Notes: generated by a model from the sequence alone, not told the origin. DNA of 64,000 nucleotides from an uncultured Pseudomonadota bacterium (GCA_913055645.1 CAJXLC010000005.1:16068-80067), one strand, 5' to 3'; counted from the stretch's first letter, positions 47,837-59,721 are shown. Program-made: numbers and translations.

Positions 47837-48277
47837 ATGTTTCATATTATTGATGATGAGCCCATGCTCCGCGAACTTTTGGATACCATTATTGATGATG
47901 CGGGATTTTCTTCTCGCAGTTTTGAATCGGGCGAGGCTTACCTTCGCTTTCTCCACTCACCTGATTTTGAAAAGCCTACCGCAATATTAAGTGATGTTTC
48001 TATGCCAGGCATAAGTGGCTATGATTTGGCAACTGCGATTCGCAAGGTATATCCCTTGCAAAAAATCATACTCGTCACAGGTAACGTGAACAATGAACAG
48101 ATTCAGTCTGTGAAAAAGCATTTGTGTTATATCCTTGCCAAACCTTTCCACCCTGAAGTTGTCATCGATTTACTTACTTCTTTATCCGCCTGTGAAAAAT
48201 CTTGCGAAAATAACCCTACACTAGAGTATTTTAAAGATTGTAAGCTTGCTATTGATCAGAACTGCCCATTTCATTAG
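47837..48277 (+). CDS. Single-domain response regulator (receiver)
   Basis: 146 aa from ATG 47837. The acidic pocket HIIDDEP, phosphoacceptor Asp in AILSDVSMPGISGYDLA, Thr in ILVTGNV and Lys in ILAKPFHPEVV are all present. No output domain follows; the C-terminal tail has several Cys (CEKSCENN, CKLAIDQNC). Cognate kinase unknown. The upstream channel gene and this one could form a unit. Its last four bases overlap the end of the convergent secretin-domain gene. Confidence 0.85.
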   Translation: MFHIIDDEPMLRELLDTIIDDAGFSSRSFESGEAYLRFLHSPDFEKPTAILSDVSMPGISGYDLATAIRKVYPLQKIILVTGNVNNEQIQSVKKHLCYILAKPFHPEVVIDLLTSLSACEKSCENNPTLEYFKDCKLAIDQNCPFH

Positions 48278-49173
48278 TTAGATACCTTCAAACGCATCAC
48301 AAACTGACGTTTGCCAATTTTAGAATATCGACCAAGCAATACCTCACCCAGCATCTTCGCATCATGGTCAACCGCTGCAATAACCACCTCTTTCCCTAGA
48401 GCAATCGTAAGCTCTGTCGCAGCACCTGCGATGCTTATTTCCCCACGATTATTCTTGCTTCTTGGATTGCTATTATATTTCAAATAGGAATCAGGAATTG
48501 CAGGTGTTACATTCGAGCCAAGCCCTATCATTACATCTTGATGATCATCTAAACCTGATTGACTGGAGCGTTTCATCCAAGGAATGATACGCACATGCAC
48601 CAAACCATCGCCCGCCAATCTCGCACGAACATAAAACCCCGTAGTAATGGGAATCAATTCAACACTACGCCTCTGAACCACGCCATAACCACTTAACCAT
48701 AGATGCGTTTCACGGTTAAAACTCTGAACAACCCCCGTTTCAATACGGCCTGGCTTATTGGCACCCACACGCAACTGATAACGGCTACGGTGGGATGCAT
48801 AGCCTAACTGTTGTCCCACAGCCAATTGAACCCATCCCCCTGATAGCGATGATATAGAAGCACTTCCAGCCATAGAGGATTCTTTTAAATCTGAAACATC
48901 TTCAATGTTCACCTGCACATTTAATTGAGCCGCAGGCTTATCAAGCCTTTTCAATAAAGCTTTGGCTTTTTGAATGTGTGCAGGCTTGTCATCAATCAAC
49001 AACATGCGTTGTGAGTTCATTTCTATCACTTTTCCTTCATTGGAAAGTTGTGTTGTTACAGCTTGTGCAGCCTCATGTAATGGTAGAAAATAGACTTCTA
49101 TAGTTTCCGTGGCGGCATAAGAAGGTGATACCCAGCTGTAAAAAAGCACTAAAAAAACGAATAGGTTTCTCAT
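48274..49173 (-). CDS. Exported secretin-domain-like protein
   Basis: 299 aa. Signal peptide RNLFVFLVLFYSWVSPSYA, then an N1/STN-like secretin subdomain (IEVYFLPLHEAAQAVTTQLS, RMLLIDDKPAHIQKAKALLK). The rest is beta-rich, with GGWVQLAVGQQLGYASHRSR and RGEISIAGAATELTIALGKE. It resembles short type II/III secretin-related proteins but is too short for a full secretin. No other secretion genes are near. It occupies the place downstream of trmD where rplS commonly lies. Confidence 0.68.
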   Translation of the reverse strand: MRNLFVFLVLFYSWVSPSYAATETIEVYFLPLHEAAQAVTTQLSNEGKVIEMNSQRMLLIDDKPAHIQKAKALLKRLDKPAAQLNVQVNIEDVSDLKESSMAGSASISSLSGGWVQLAVGQQLGYASHRSRYQLRVGANKPGRIETGVVQSFNRETHLWLSGYGVVQRRSVELIPITTGFYVRARLAGDGLVHVRIIPWMKRSSQSGLDDHQDVMIGLGSNVTPAIPDSYLKYNSNPRSKNNRGEISIAGAATELTIALGKEVVIAAVDHDAKMLGEVLLGRYSKIGKRQFVMRLKVSN

Positions 49174-49209
49174 TTATACGCCCTCATTATCTGACCCAGC
49201 CCTTGGTTT

Positions 49210-49887
49210 CTATGTTTCACCAGCCTTACGCCATGATTTGGATCGTGATGCAGCCTGCTCTTTTCGCCAAGTTTCAATCTTGGCATGGTCACCACTAAGC
49301 AACACATCAGGAACTCGCTTGCCCTCAAAGGATTCTGGACGGGTATAATGTGGCCAATCTAAAATCCCTTCTTCAGTAAACGAATCAAGTACCGCCGATT
49401 CCGCTGAACCCAACACATCAGGAAGCAAACGAATCACCGCATCCAATACAGATAATGCCGCAGGCTCACCACCTGATAACACATAGTCTCCTAATGATAG
49501 TTGCTCATCAACTTCATCGCAAACACGCTCATCAAAACCTTCATAACGACCACAAAGTAGGGTTAAGTGTCTATGTTCAACATATTCAAGGGCTTTTTGT
49601 TGGGTGAAACGGTTGCCAGATGGGGTCAACATCACCACATGGGTTTGTGGGTCGCGCTTGCGAGCCTCACGAATTGCGGCAACCACTGGCTCAGGCTTCA
49701 TCAACATGCCAGGACCACCACCGTAGGGTTTATCATCAATGGTTCGATGTTTATCGGTGGTAAAATCGCGCAGTTGCATACAATCAACTTGCGCTAACTT
49801 TTTCTCAATCGCACGTTTGGGAATCGAGCAGCTTAATGGCGAATCAAAGAACTCAGGGAATAAGGTTAAGATTTGGGCGTGAAACAT
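49210..49887 (-). CDS. trmD: tRNA (guanine-37-N1)-methyltransferase
   Basis: 225 aa. The SPOUT/knot motifs YGGGPGMLMKPEPVVAAI, LLCGRYEGFDERV and LSLGDYVLSGGEPAALSVLD are intact; TEEGILDWPHYTRPESFEG follows. It makes m1G37 and prevents frameshifting. The start overlaps rimM by 22 bases. Expected partner rplS does not follow. Confidence 0.96.
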   Translation of the reverse strand: MFHAQILTLFPEFFDSPLSCSIPKRAIEKKLAQVDCMQLRDFTTDKHRTIDDKPYGGGPGMLMKPEPVVAAIREARKRDPQTHVVMLTPSGNRFTQQKALEYVEHRHLTLLCGRYEGFDERVCDEVDEQLSLGDYVLSGGEPAALSVLDAVIRLLPDVLGSAESAVLDSFTEEGILDWPHYTRPESFEGKRVPDVLLSGDHAKIETWRKEQAASRSKSWRKAGET

Positions 49888-50408
49888 GCATCCATCCCAT
49901 CCAGCAAACAGACATCAACACGCCGCTCTTCCATATCGACCATTTGTATCACATCTTCGGTAAAAGGAAGCATCCACTCGCCTTGCATGGATACATGCTC
50001 GGGTGTTTCCACAACCAAAATATCTTGTGCGCCATATTCTTCCAATGCTTTCACAGAGCCAATGAGCTTACCATCCACATACACATCGCAACCAACCAGC
50101 TCTTCCCATAAATATTCATCGTCATCCACGTCTATTTCATCCGTAGAGACCCAAATCTTTATTTTTTTAAGTTGCTCTGCCTGAGTACGGGTATTCACAC
50201 CCTCAAGCTCTGCCAACATGCCTTTATTGCCATGCTGCCAACAACGGCTAACAGCATATGGTTTGGAAGAATCAGCATCCATGCCCAAGTACCAACAAGA
50301 ATACCCAGCAATGCCAGAGGCAGGCCGGGTATCCGAATAAACAGTGAGTGTACCTTTTAGGCCATGTACGCCTAAGATGGTACCCACACAAATCAATGTA
50401 TCAGTCAT
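49866..50408 (-). CDS. rimM: Ribosome maturation factor RimM
   Basis: 180 aa. CVGTILGVHGLKGTLTVYS at the N-terminus is the RimM signature; a PRC-barrel C-domain contains LWEELVGCDVYVDGKLIGSV and WMLPFTEDVIQMVDMEERR. It helps to assemble the 30S head around S19. Between rpsP and trmD, the usual order. Confidence 0.94.
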   Translation of the reverse strand: MTDTLICVGTILGVHGLKGTLTVYSDTRPASGIAGYSCWYLGMDADSSKPYAVSRCWQHGNKGMLAELEGVNTRTQAEQLKKIKIWVSTDEIDVDDDEYLWEELVGCDVYVDGKLIGSVKALEEYGAQDILVVETPEHVSMQGEWMLPFTEDVIQMVDMEERRVDVCLLDGMDACFTPKS

Positions 50409-50462
50409 GCTATCAAGAAAGACGTGGCTTTATAAACATTAGCACGTCTTATCCAAGAATAG

Positions 50463-50702
50463 TTAAGCAGATGCCTTGGCAATCAAGCTCGCAACACGAT
50501 CTGAAGGCTGTGCGCCCAAATCAGTCCATGCTTTTACACGCTCAAGATCCAACTCAACTACTTCTGGTTCCTTGCAAGGATCGTAGTAGCCCAACTTCTC
50601 GATAAACGCGCCGTCACGACGTTTACGTTCATCCATTACTACTACTGCATAAAACGGGCGTTTCTTACGTCCACCACGTTGCAAGCGAATCACTGTTGCC
50701 AT
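50463..50702 (-). CDS. rpsP: 30S ribosomal protein S16
   Basis: 79 aa. [39 protein letters not shown] and [19 protein letters not shown] are the complete bS16 pattern. First gene of rpsP-rimM-trmD with its own promoter; separated from ffh by 96 bases, unlike genomes where ffh is fused into the operon. Confidence 0.97.
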   Translation of the reverse strand: MATVIRLQRGGRKKRPFYAVVVMDERKRRDGAFIEKLGYYDPCKEPEVVELDLERVKAWTDLGAQPSDRVASLIAKASA

Positions 50703-50730
50703 AGTTCAAAACCTCCAAAATCAGGCGCGC

Positions 50731-50758
50731 ACTATAACGGGCAAGCCTTAAAAGTCAT
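50731..50758 (-). promoter_or_regulatory. Promoter of the rpsP operon
   Basis: On the minus strand ATGACT (50758-50753), a 16-base spacer and TATAGT (50736-50731) are followed by the GC-rich GCGCGCC. A GC-rich discriminator is typical of stringently controlled ribosomal promoters. Confidence 0.5.
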
Positions 50759-50798
50759 CATTTTAATTTTATTGTTCCATCAAAAAAGCAATGTGGCG

Positions 50799-52172
50799 TT
50801 ACATCTTCGGCATTCCACCCATGCCACCCATGCCGCCGCCCATACCTCCAAACTGCCCCATCATCTGCGACATCATGCGTTTGCCTTTGCCACCCTTCAT
50901 TTTTTTCATCATTTTCTGCATTTGAGCAAACTGTTTAAGCATTTTATTTAGCTCAGGCACACTTGTTCCCGAACCTGCTGCAATACGCTTCTTGCGGCTG
51001 CCATTGATAAGCCGAGGGTATTGGCGTTCTTTACCTGTCATGGAATACACCATCGCTTGCATGCGTTTCATAGGCTTATCATCGACTTGTGATAAGGCAT
51101 CTTTCGGCAAATTCACACCGGGCAGCATCTTCAACATACCAGACATACCACCCATATTCTGCATTTGTCCCAATTGATCGGCAAAATCCATCAAATCAAA
51201 CGAACCTTTCTTAACCTTCTTCGCCAGCTTTTCTGCACTTTTTTGATCAACATTCGCCTGAATTTTTTCAACCAGACCAACAACATCACCCTGCCCTAAA
51301 ATGCGTCCAGCCATGCGTTGTGGATCAAACAATTCAAAAGCATCAACCTTTTCACCTGTACCCACATAACGCACAGGTACACCTGTACTATGTGCCACAG
51401 AAAGCGCTGCACCACCACGCACATCAGCATCAGTTTTGGTCAATACACAACCTGATAAAGTCACCGTTGCATGGAACTGCTCAGCAATTTGCAAGGCTGT
51501 TTGCCCTGTCATTGAATCCAAGACCAATAAGCTTTCAGTTGCCTGCACAGCATCTGCTACAGATTTGATTTCAAGCATTAAATCATCATCAACAACTTGC
51601 CGACCAGCCGTATCAAGAATAAGAATATGATGACCGCCAGTTCTTGCTAACTGCAAGGCTGATTTTGCCATCTTCGCAGCCGAATCACCTTCACCCACCA
51701 AATAAGGTACATCCACTTGCCCAGCTAAAACTTGCAACTGTTCACGCGCCGCAGGACGCGTGGCATCGACACTGGTCAAGGCAACTTTTTTACCTTGCGA
51801 TGTTAATAAACGTGCCAATTTACCTGCTGTAGTTGTTTTACCTGCACCTTGCAAACCACATAATAAAATAACCGATGGAATCTTCGATAAATCTAAGTCG
51901 CGACGCTGCCCACCCAGCACATCCGCCAACACATCATTAAGAATTTTAACAATCACCTGACCTGGATTCAGGCTTTTGGCAACATCTGCACCCAAAGCAC
52001 GTTCACGCGCTTCTTCCATCAAATGACGAACCACAGGCAAGGCAACATCCGCTTCCAACAATGCCATGCGCATTTCACGCAATGTCACATCAAGATCTGC
52101 TTCACTAATACGCGCAACACCGCGTAATTTATTGGCAATACCACCTATTTTTTCACTTAAACGATCAAACAT
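50799..52172 (-). CDS. ffh: Signal recognition particle protein Ffh
   Basis: 457 aa. N domain, then the G domain with GLQGAGKTTTAGKLA, LTSVDATRPAAREQL, LILDTAGRQVVDDDLM and LTKTDADVRGGAAL. The M domain carries SKIIAGSGTSVPE-type variant KKRIAAGSGTSVPELNKML and a Met/Gly-rich tail (MMSQMMGQFGGMGGGMGG). It binds 4.5S RNA and nascent signal sequences. A short gap of 66 bases separates it from the FKBP gene. Confidence 0.97.
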   Translation of the reverse strand: MFDRLSEKIGGIANKLRGVARISEADLDVTLREMRMALLEADVALPVVRHLMEEARERALGADVAKSLNPGQVIVKILNDVLADVLGGQRRDLDLSKIPSVILLCGLQGAGKTTTAGKLARLLTSQGKKVALTSVDATRPAAREQLQVLAGQVDVPYLVGEGDSAAKMAKSALQLARTGGHHILILDTAGRQVVDDDLMLEIKSVADAVQATESLLVLDSMTGQTALQIAEQFHATVTLSGCVLTKTDADVRGGAALSVAHSTGVPVRYVGTGEKVDAFELFDPQRMAGRILGQGDVVGLVEKIQANVDQKSAEKLAKKVKKGSFDLMDFADQLGQMQNMGGMSGMLKMLPGVNLPKDALSQVDDKPMKRMQAMVYSMTGKERQYPRLINGSRKKRIAAGSGTSVPELNKMLKQFAQMQKMMKKMKGGKGKRMMSQMMGQFGGMGGGMGGMGGMPKM

Positions 52173-52187
52173 GATTCACTCCAACGC

Positions 52188-52214
52188 AAAAAGGGAAGGC
52201 AAGCCGCCCTCCCT
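52188..52214 (-). terminator. Terminator of the FKBP gene
   Basis: On the minus strand AGGGAGGGC / GCCTTCCCT (one G-U pair), loop GGCTT, followed by five T. It lies between the FKBP stop and the ffh start. Confidence 0.88.
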
Positions 52215-52238
52215 CTCCACCTATTCATCATTACATAA

Positions 52239-52970
52239 TTATTTCGCAGGTTTCTCTGCAGATTTTTTATCTCCAATAGCCAGTAATTCCACTTCAAAAA
52301 TTAAAGTCGAATTAGGCGCAATCAATGCACCTGCACCATGTTCTCCATAAGCCAAATTAGATGGTATATAGAATTTAAATTTCGAACCAACTGGCATCAA
52401 TTGCACGCCTTCTGTCCAACCTTTAATCACACCATTCAATGGAAAAGAAATTGGCTTATTACGTTTGTATGATGAATCAAACTCTGTGCCATCCAACCGT
52501 GTACCACGGTAATTCACTGTCACCGTATCCGTTGCAACAGGTTTCGCACCATCGCCCATCTTCAATACTTCATATTGCAAACCGCTGGCCGTGGTTGTTA
52601 CGCCATCTTTTTTAGCATTTTCAGCCAAGAATTTTTCGCCTTTGGCTTTATTTTCCGCACCCGCTGCTTTACGTTCTTCTGCTTGCTTTACCGCACGTTT
52701 TTGAAAGAAATCTTGTTTAACCTTGGTTGCTTCTTCTGCATTCAAACGTGTTTTAGTGCCATCCAACCGGGCATTGAGAGCCTCTGTAAATGCAATCCTA
52801 TCAATATCTGTACCCAAACTTTTTAAGGAGTTGGCAATATCCAAACCGATAGCATAGCTCACTTTTGATGTTTCACTATCCAAAGCTGCTTGTTTGGGTG
52901 CTTCAACCTTTTGCTGTGAGCATGCTGCCAACATGGCAACTACTGCGACTATTATATACTTTTTCATCAT
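52239..52970 (-). CDS. FKBP-type peptidyl-prolyl isomerase, lipoprotein (FkpA/Mip-like)
   Basis: 243 aa. Lipoprotein signal KKYIIVAVVAMLAACSQQ with lipobox LAAC. The N-terminal dimerisation helices (SKVSYAIGLDIANSLKSLG and a long charged helix at about 80-130) are followed by the FKBP domain: TVTVNYRGTRLDGTEFDSSY, FPLNGVIKGWTEGVQLMPVG and SNLAYGEHGAGALIAPNSTL. The layout is that of FkpA/Mip, a periplasmic foldase. Own terminator; element C lies upstream. Confidence 0.93.
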   Translation of the reverse strand: MMKKYIIVAVVAMLAACSQQKVEAPKQAALDSETSKVSYAIGLDIANSLKSLGTDIDRIAFTEALNARLDGTKTRLNAEEATKVKQDFFQKRAVKQAEERKAAGAENKAKGEKFLAENAKKDGVTTTASGLQYEVLKMGDGAKPVATDTVTVNYRGTRLDGTEFDSSYKRNKPISFPLNGVIKGWTEGVQLMPVGSKFKFYIPSNLAYGEHGAGALIAPNSTLIFEVELLAIGDKKSAEKPAK

Positions 52971-53035
52971 ATCCTCTTATTACTTATTTTATTTATCTCA
53001 AATAAACTATTATTTCACTCACTATCCAACAAATT

Positions 53036-53157
53036 GTAACTATTCAGGTTGCGACCCGTTCATTCGAGATCAAGGCGAAAAAGCGCAGCTTACAATTGTA
53101 AGTGAGTATTTTTTCAACACAGGTATCAAATGAATAGACAGTAAGCTAAACAGTTAC
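53036..53157 (+). repeat. Intergenic TIR element, copy C (122 bp)
   Basis: Begins GTAACTATTCAGGTTGC and ends AAGCTAAACAGTTAC. Contains ATTCGAGATCAAGG, AAGGCGAAAAAGCGCAGC, the hairpin CTTAC-AATT-GTAAG, then GTGAG..TTTTTCAACAC. Its right end overlaps guaA: the TAA stop of guaA (53156-53154) lies inside the terminal repeat. Confidence 0.87.
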
Positions 53158-54701
53158 TCCCACTCGATGGTTGCAGGCGGCTTACCTGAAACATCATATA
53201 CCACACGATTAATACCACGCACTTCATTGATAATACGATTGGAAACCTTACCCAATAAAGCATGCGGCAACTCAGCCCAATGTGCAGTCATAAAATCTTG
53301 CGTTTCCACAGCACGAAGTGCTACAACCCATTCGTACGTTCGTCCATCACCCATCACACCCACAGATTTGACGGGTAAAAACACCACAAATGCCTGTGAT
53401 GTTTTTTCATACCAACCTGATGCACGCAATTCTTCAATAAAAATCGCATCCGCCCTACGCAATAGGTCAGCATATTCTTTCTTTACTTCACCCAAAATAC
53501 GCACACCCAAACCAGGACCAGGGAATGGATGACGATACACCATCTCTGGTGCTAATCCCAAAGCTACGCCCAACTCACGCACCTCATCTTTAAATAATTC
53601 TCGCAAAGGCTCTAACAACTTCAAATGCAAGGTTTCAGGCAGTCCACCTACATTATGATGACTCTTAATGGTTTTGGCTTTGCCATTTTTTCCACCTGCT
53701 GATTCAATCACATCAGGATAAATGGTTCCCTGTGCCAACCATTTGGCTTGCGGTAATTTGGCAGATTCTTGCTGAAACACTTCAACAAATTCACGGCCAA
53801 TAATTTTACGCTTTTGTTCAGGATCTGTAACACCTGCCAAATGCCCAAGAAACACATCCGAGGCATCCACATGCACAACCTTTACGCCCAAATGATCAGA
53901 GAAAGTCTTCATCACTTCCGCGCCTTCATTCAAGCGCAATAAACCATTATCCACAAACACACAGGTCAATTGCGAACCAATCGCCCTATGCAATAATGCT
54001 GCTGCAACCGATGAATCTACACCACCAGATAATCCAAGAATTACTTCATCCTGACCTACTTGTTCACGAATATGCACTACAGCCTCATTAATATAATTCG
54101 GCATAGTCCACGATTCACCACAGCCACAAATCTCATGCAAGAAACGACTTAATATCGCCTTACCTTGTTTGGTATGGGTTACTTCTGGATGAAATTGCAC
54201 AGCATAAAAATGTCGCGTTTCATCTGCCATGCCTGCAATGGGCGTCGAATCATTGCTACACAACACACGGAACCCTTCTGGCAATGCCGTAACTTTATCA
54301 CCATGTGACATCCAGACATCCAACACACCATTGTCTTTGTCTTCGATGTCCCGCAACAGTGGTGAATCGCCACTGCTCATAATTTCGGCATAACCAAATT
54401 CACGCACGTTACCTGTTTCAACACTGCCACCCAATTGCTCTGCCATGGTCTGCATGCCATAACAAATACCCAACACAGGCACACCCAACTCAAATACCAC
54501 CTGCGGTGCTTTGGGTGTTTCATCATCATAAACAGAGTTCGGGCCACCTGAAAGAATAATTCCCGATGGCGCAAACGCACGAATAGCATCTTCGGACATA
54601 TCCCAAGGGTGAAGCTCACTAAACACCTTGGCTTCACGCACACGCCGCGCAATTAACTGCGTATATTGCGATCCAAAATCGAGAATTAATATTTTATCCA
54701 T
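53154..54701 (-). CDS. guaA: GMP synthase (glutamine-hydrolysing)
   Basis: 515 aa. Class I glutamine amidotransferase with catalytic Cys in [17 protein letters not shown] and His in FHPEVTHT, the PP-loop [15 protein letters not shown], and the C-terminal dimerisation domain with [14 protein letters not shown] and [10 protein letters not shown] at the exact end. Converts XMP to GMP. Downstream of guaB with a hairpin between them. Confidence 0.98.
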   Translation of the reverse strand: MDKILILDFGSQYTQLIARRVREAKVFSELHPWDMSEDAIRAFAPSGIILSGGPNSVYDDETPKAPQVVFELGVPVLGICYGMQTMAEQLGGSVETGNVREFGYAEIMSSGDSPLLRDIEDKDNGVLDVWMSHGDKVTALPEGFRVLCSNDSTPIAGMADETRHFYAVQFHPEVTHTKQGKAILSRFLHEICGCGESWTMPNYINEAVVHIREQVGQDEVILGLSGGVDSSVAAALLHRAIGSQLTCVFVDNGLLRLNEGAEVMKTFSDHLGVKVVHVDASDVFLGHLAGVTDPEQKRKIIGREFVEVFQQESAKLPQAKWLAQGTIYPDVIESAGGKNGKAKTIKSHHNVGGLPETLHLKLLEPLRELFKDEVRELGVALGLAPEMVYRHPFPGPGLGVRILGEVKKEYADLLRRADAIFIEELRASGWYEKTSQAFVVFLPVKSVGVMGDGRTYEWVVALRAVETQDFMTAHWAELPHALLGKVSNRIINEVRGINRVVYDVSGKPPATIEWE

Positions 54702-54726
54702 GTTTATTCACCACAACTCACAGAAC

Positions 54727-54748
54727 AAAAAAACGCGACACTCGCGCT
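54727..54748 (-). terminator. Hairpin with T-run between guaB and guaA
   Basis: On the minus strand CGCGA-GTG-TCGCG is followed by seven T, 24 bases after the guaB stop and 25 before the guaA start. It would end or attenuate transcription from guaB, leaving guaA to a partial read-through or its own promoter. Confidence 0.7.
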
Positions 54749-54771
54749 CTTTTGCAGCTGTGATTAAATTA

Positions 54772-56280
<1,509 letters not shown>

Positions 56281-56396
56281 CTAGCGTAAGAATGGGAGTC
56301 CTTAAAGTTCCAATTCAATCTGATTAAAAGTATTTTTGTTTTCTAAGAGTCTGTACGAAGGTTTCCTTTGAAAAACACATATAAAACCTCAAAAAA

Positions 56397-57590
56397 TTAT
56401 ACAAACTGCCCAGCGCAATAACCCGATGCCCAAGCCCACTGAAAGTTAAAACCACCCAAGTGCCCTGTAACATCCACCACTTCCCCAATAAAATATAAAC
56501 CTTTCACATCTCGTGCTTGCATGGTTTTAGATGATAAACACCCCGTATCAACACCGCCTAGCGTCACTTCTGCTGTGCGATAACCTTCTGTTGCCGCTGG
56601 TTTTAACTGCCATGATTGCAACTGTGCTACAATGATATCCAAATCGGATTCAGACAAATTCTGTAATGGCTTATCAGGAAGATATAATTCACACCAATGC
56701 AATACCAAGCGTTTGGGCAATATATCCGCAAGTACGGTTCTAAGATACTGTTTGCCACGCAAGCCTTGCTGCTCTTGCAACCAAGTACGCACATGCAAAT
56801 CTGGCAACAAATTAATACAAATAGCCTCACCCGCTTGCCAATATGACGATATTTGCAACATCGCAGGACCACTGATACCACGATGGGTGAAAAGCATAGC
56901 TTCACGAAAAACTTGCCCTGCACAACTTGCCTCAACAGGTAACGAAATCCCTGCCAATGCTTTTAAAGCATCATGTATTTTTCCAGTTAAGCGAAATGGC
57001 ACCAAACCCGCCTCTGTCTCAACAATATCCAAGCCAAATTGACTCGCAATCTGATAACCAAAACCTGTTGCACCCATTTTTGGAATGGATAAACCGCCCG
57101 TAGCAACCACTAAGGATTCACAGTGCATAGAACCTTGGTTTGTATGCACATCAAAGCCTTTATTTTGGATAATTCCATCAATCTGGCAGTGCAACTGTAT
57201 CATCACAGCATGCTCAGAACATTTCTCAAGCAACATATCCACCACCTGCTTGGCGGAACCATCGCAAAATAGCTGCCCATGCTCGCGTTCATGCCAAGCA
57301 ATGCCCTGCTTCTCAAACATATCCAAGGTATCGTACTGCGTAAAACGTGCCAAAGCAGACTTGCAAAAGTGTGGGTTTTGCGATAAAAAATCATCGGCAC
57401 TGGCATACAAGTTGGTAAAATTACAACGCCCACCACCTGAAATAAGAATCTTCTTGCCCGCTTTTTCAGCATGGTCAACGATTAACACCGAGCGACCACG
57501 CTTGCCAGCTTCCGCAGCACACATCAAACCCGCCGCTCCCGCGCCCAAGACAATCACATCATAAGTATTCGTATTGATTACAGTCTCCAA
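56397..57590 (-). CDS. NAD(P)/FAD-dependent oxidoreductase, HI0933/YhiN family
   Basis: About 397 aa. The FAD-binding start YDVIVLGAGAAGLMCAAEAG and KKILISGGGRCNFTN, later VATGGLSIPKMGATGFGYQ, GISGPAMLQISSYW and the end LGGFNFQWAWASGYCAG are the HI0933-like pattern. Substrate unknown. There is no ATG: I prefer the TTG at 57590, seven bases after GGAAGG; GTG 57605 and TTG 57644 (inside the hppA end) are alternatives. Read downstream of hppA. Confidence 0.86.
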   Translation of the reverse strand: METVINTNTYDVIVLGAGAAGLMCAAEAGKRGRSVLIVDHAEKAGKKILISGGGRCNFTNLYASADDFLSQNPHFCKSALARFTQYDTLDMFEKQGIAWHEREHGQLFCDGSAKQVVDMLLEKCSEHAVMIQLHCQIDGIIQNKGFDVHTNQGSMHCESLVVATGGLSIPKMGATGFGYQIASQFGLDIVETEAGLVPFRLTGKIHDALKALAGISLPVEASCAGQVFREAMLFTHRGISGPAMLQISSYWQAGEAICINLLPDLHVRTWLQEQQGLRGKQYLRTVLADILPKRLVLHWCELYLPDKPLQNLSESDLDIIVAQLQSWQLKPAATEGYRTAEVTLGGVDTGCLSSKTMQARDVKGLYFIGEVVDVTGHLGGFNFQWAWASGYCAGQFV

Positions 57591-57627
57591 AGATGAGCCT
57601 TCCACATCCGTAACAATAACGCTTGTG

Positions 57628-59628
57628 TTACAAGAGTGGCGCAATCACCAAGGACACAATCGCCATCACATTAATCAAAATATTCATGGAAGGGCCTGAT
57701 GTATCTTTAAATGGATCTCCTACTGTATCACCCACCACAACCGCAGCATGCACATCTGTACCTTTACCACCCAAATTACCTTTTTCGACATGCTTCTTGG
57801 CATTATCCCAAGCACCGCCTGCATTTGCCATCATCAACGCCATCAATACGCAACACACCAATGCTCCGCCCAACATACCACCCAAAGCCTTCGCACCCAA
57901 ACCAAAGCCAACCACAACTGGGGCTGATATTGCCAACACACCTGGCAAGACCATCTTCTTTAAAGCTGCGGTTGTCGCAATTTCCACACAGCGCGCATGA
58001 TCAGGTTCAGCCTTGCCTTCCATCAAACCAGAAATTTCACGAAACTGCCTACGAATTTCTTTTATCATCTCAAATGCAGCATCACCCACCGCAGTCATGG
58101 TCAAAGAGGCAACCAAAAATGGAAAAATACCACCCATAAACAAACCGATAAGCACCAGTGGATCATTCAAATTCAATGCAAAACCTGCATGATGTAAGCT
58201 CACTGTTTGCACAAATGCCGCAATAATCGCTAAGGCTGCCAATGCCGCAGCACCAATCGCAAAACCTTTACCAATGGCTGCCGTTGTATTGCCCAATTCA
58301 TCCAAGGAATCAGTGATTTTACGGGTTTCCGCACCCATACCTGCCATTTCGGCAATACCGCCAGCATTATCTGCCACAGGGCCATAAGCATCAATTGCCA
58401 TGGTAATGCCCACCGTTGCAAGCATCCCAACTGCCGCAATTCCCACACCATAAAGCCCACATAGCGTGGTAGAAGCATAAATAATCGCACAAATCGTCAG
58501 CATGGGTACCACCAGAGATTGCATACCAATGGCAAGCCCTGAAATCATCACCGTTGCAGGACCTGTTTCACCCGCTTTGGCAATATCACGAACAGGCTTT
58601 CCACCCGTATAATATTCTGTAACAACACCAATAATAATACCACCTAGAGCACCCGATAAGACCGCCCCCCATACCCCTGATGCAATATCAACGTAAGCGA
58701 CCAAAAACCAAGCAGCTATCATGAACATAAGCGACGCACCCATCGTGCCAATGCGTAAGGCAACTTCAGGTGAGCTATGTGAGAACATGCGCACCAAAGC
58801 AATGCCTAAAATTGAGCAAATCAAACCAAGTGATGCCAAAGCCAATGGTAAGAACATCAAGGCTTGTTGTTGACCAAGCGGATCAAGAACATCTGCCGTC
58901 ATGGTTGAAGCCATGGCAATCGTGGCAATCATGGCTCCGCAATAGGATTCAAAAATATCCGAGCCCATGCCCGCAACATCACCGACATTATCCCCAACAT
59001 TATCCGCAATCACACCGGGATTGCGTGGGTCATCCTCTGGAATCCCTGCTTCTACTTTACCCACTAAATCAGCGCCAACATCAGCAGATTTGGTAAAAAT
59101 ACCACCACCCACACGCGAAAAAAGTGCTACAGAAGATGCGCCCATACCAAAGCCATGAATCGCATGCGCTGTAGTTGGATCACCACCAAAGAATAAATAC
59201 AGTGTACCCAAACCCAAAAGACCCAATGAGGCAACCACCAGCCCCATAATCGAGCCGCCATAAAAAGCTACAGTTAGGGCGGATGCAGTACCACTTGTAT
59301 GTGCTGCTTCAGTAGTGCGAACATTGGCGCGTGTGGCAGCAAACATGCCAAAATAACCAGCCAATGCCGAGCAACCTGCCCCTGCAAGAAATGCAATGGT
59401 GGTATGCATACCCAAACTTAATGCCAAAAGCACAGCAACAATCAATACGAATATAGCCAAGATTGAATATTCACGTTTTAAGAACACCATCGCACCCACA
59501 TGAATGGATTCAGCAATACTTACCGCTTTGCCTTCACCCACTGCACAACTTAAAACAACACGGTATAATATAAAGGCACAAATAAGCCCTATCACACCAA
59601 AAAAAACTGGAATCATTGTTTGACTCAT
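57628..59628 (-). CDS. hppA: Membrane-bound ion-pumping pyrophosphatase
   Basis: 666 aa from the ATG at 59628 (GGGGAGGAAATA upstream). About 16 membrane helices. Pyrophosphate-binding motifs: [39 protein letters not shown] and the C-terminal [20 protein letters not shown]. The segment [18 protein letters not shown] has Ala at the position that is Lys in K+-independent enzymes, so a K+-dependent pump is expected. Whether it moves H+ or Na+ cannot be told by eye. Next to the soluble enzyme ppa. Confidence 0.96.
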   Translation of the reverse strand: MSQTMIPVFFGVIGLICAFILYRVVLSCAVGEGKAVSIAESIHVGAMVFLKREYSILAIFVLIVAVLLALSLGMHTTIAFLAGAGCSALAGYFGMFAATRANVRTTEAAHTSGTASALTVAFYGGSIMGLVVASLGLLGLGTLYLFFGGDPTTAHAIHGFGMGASSVALFSRVGGGIFTKSADVGADLVGKVEAGIPEDDPRNPGVIADNVGDNVGDVAGMGSDIFESYCGAMIATIAMASTMTADVLDPLGQQQALMFLPLALASLGLICSILGIALVRMFSHSSPEVALRIGTMGASLMFMIAAWFLVAYVDIASGVWGAVLSGALGGIIIGVVTEYYTGGKPVRDIAKAGETGPATVMISGLAIGMQSLVVPMLTICAIIYASTTLCGLYGVGIAAVGMLATVGITMAIDAYGPVADNAGGIAEMAGMGAETRKITDSLDELGNTTAAIGKGFAIGAAALAALAIIAAFVQTVSLHHAGFALNLNDPLVLIGLFMGGIFPFLVASLTMTAVGDAAFEMIKEIRRQFREISGLMEGKAEPDHARCVEIATTAALKKMVLPGVLAISAPVVVGFGLGAKALGGMLGGALVCCVLMALMMANAGGAWDNAKKHVEKGNLGGKGTDVHAAVVVGDTVGDPFKDTSGPSMNILINVMAIVSLVIAPLL

Positions 59629-59647
59629 TATTTCCTCCCCAGAAAAC

Positions 59648-59678
59648 AAAAAAGGTGACTGATTTCTCAGTCACCTTT
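59648..59678 (-). terminator. Terminator of ppa
   Basis: On the minus strand a perfect 12-bp stem AAAGGTGACTGA / TCAGTCACCTTT with loop GAAA, extended by six T, lies between ppa and hppA and ends 20 bases before the hppA start. Confidence 0.93.
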
Positions 59679-59721
59679 CTGATACATTCCATAGCAAGCG
59701 TCAAGCTAGATGTCCAACCCT

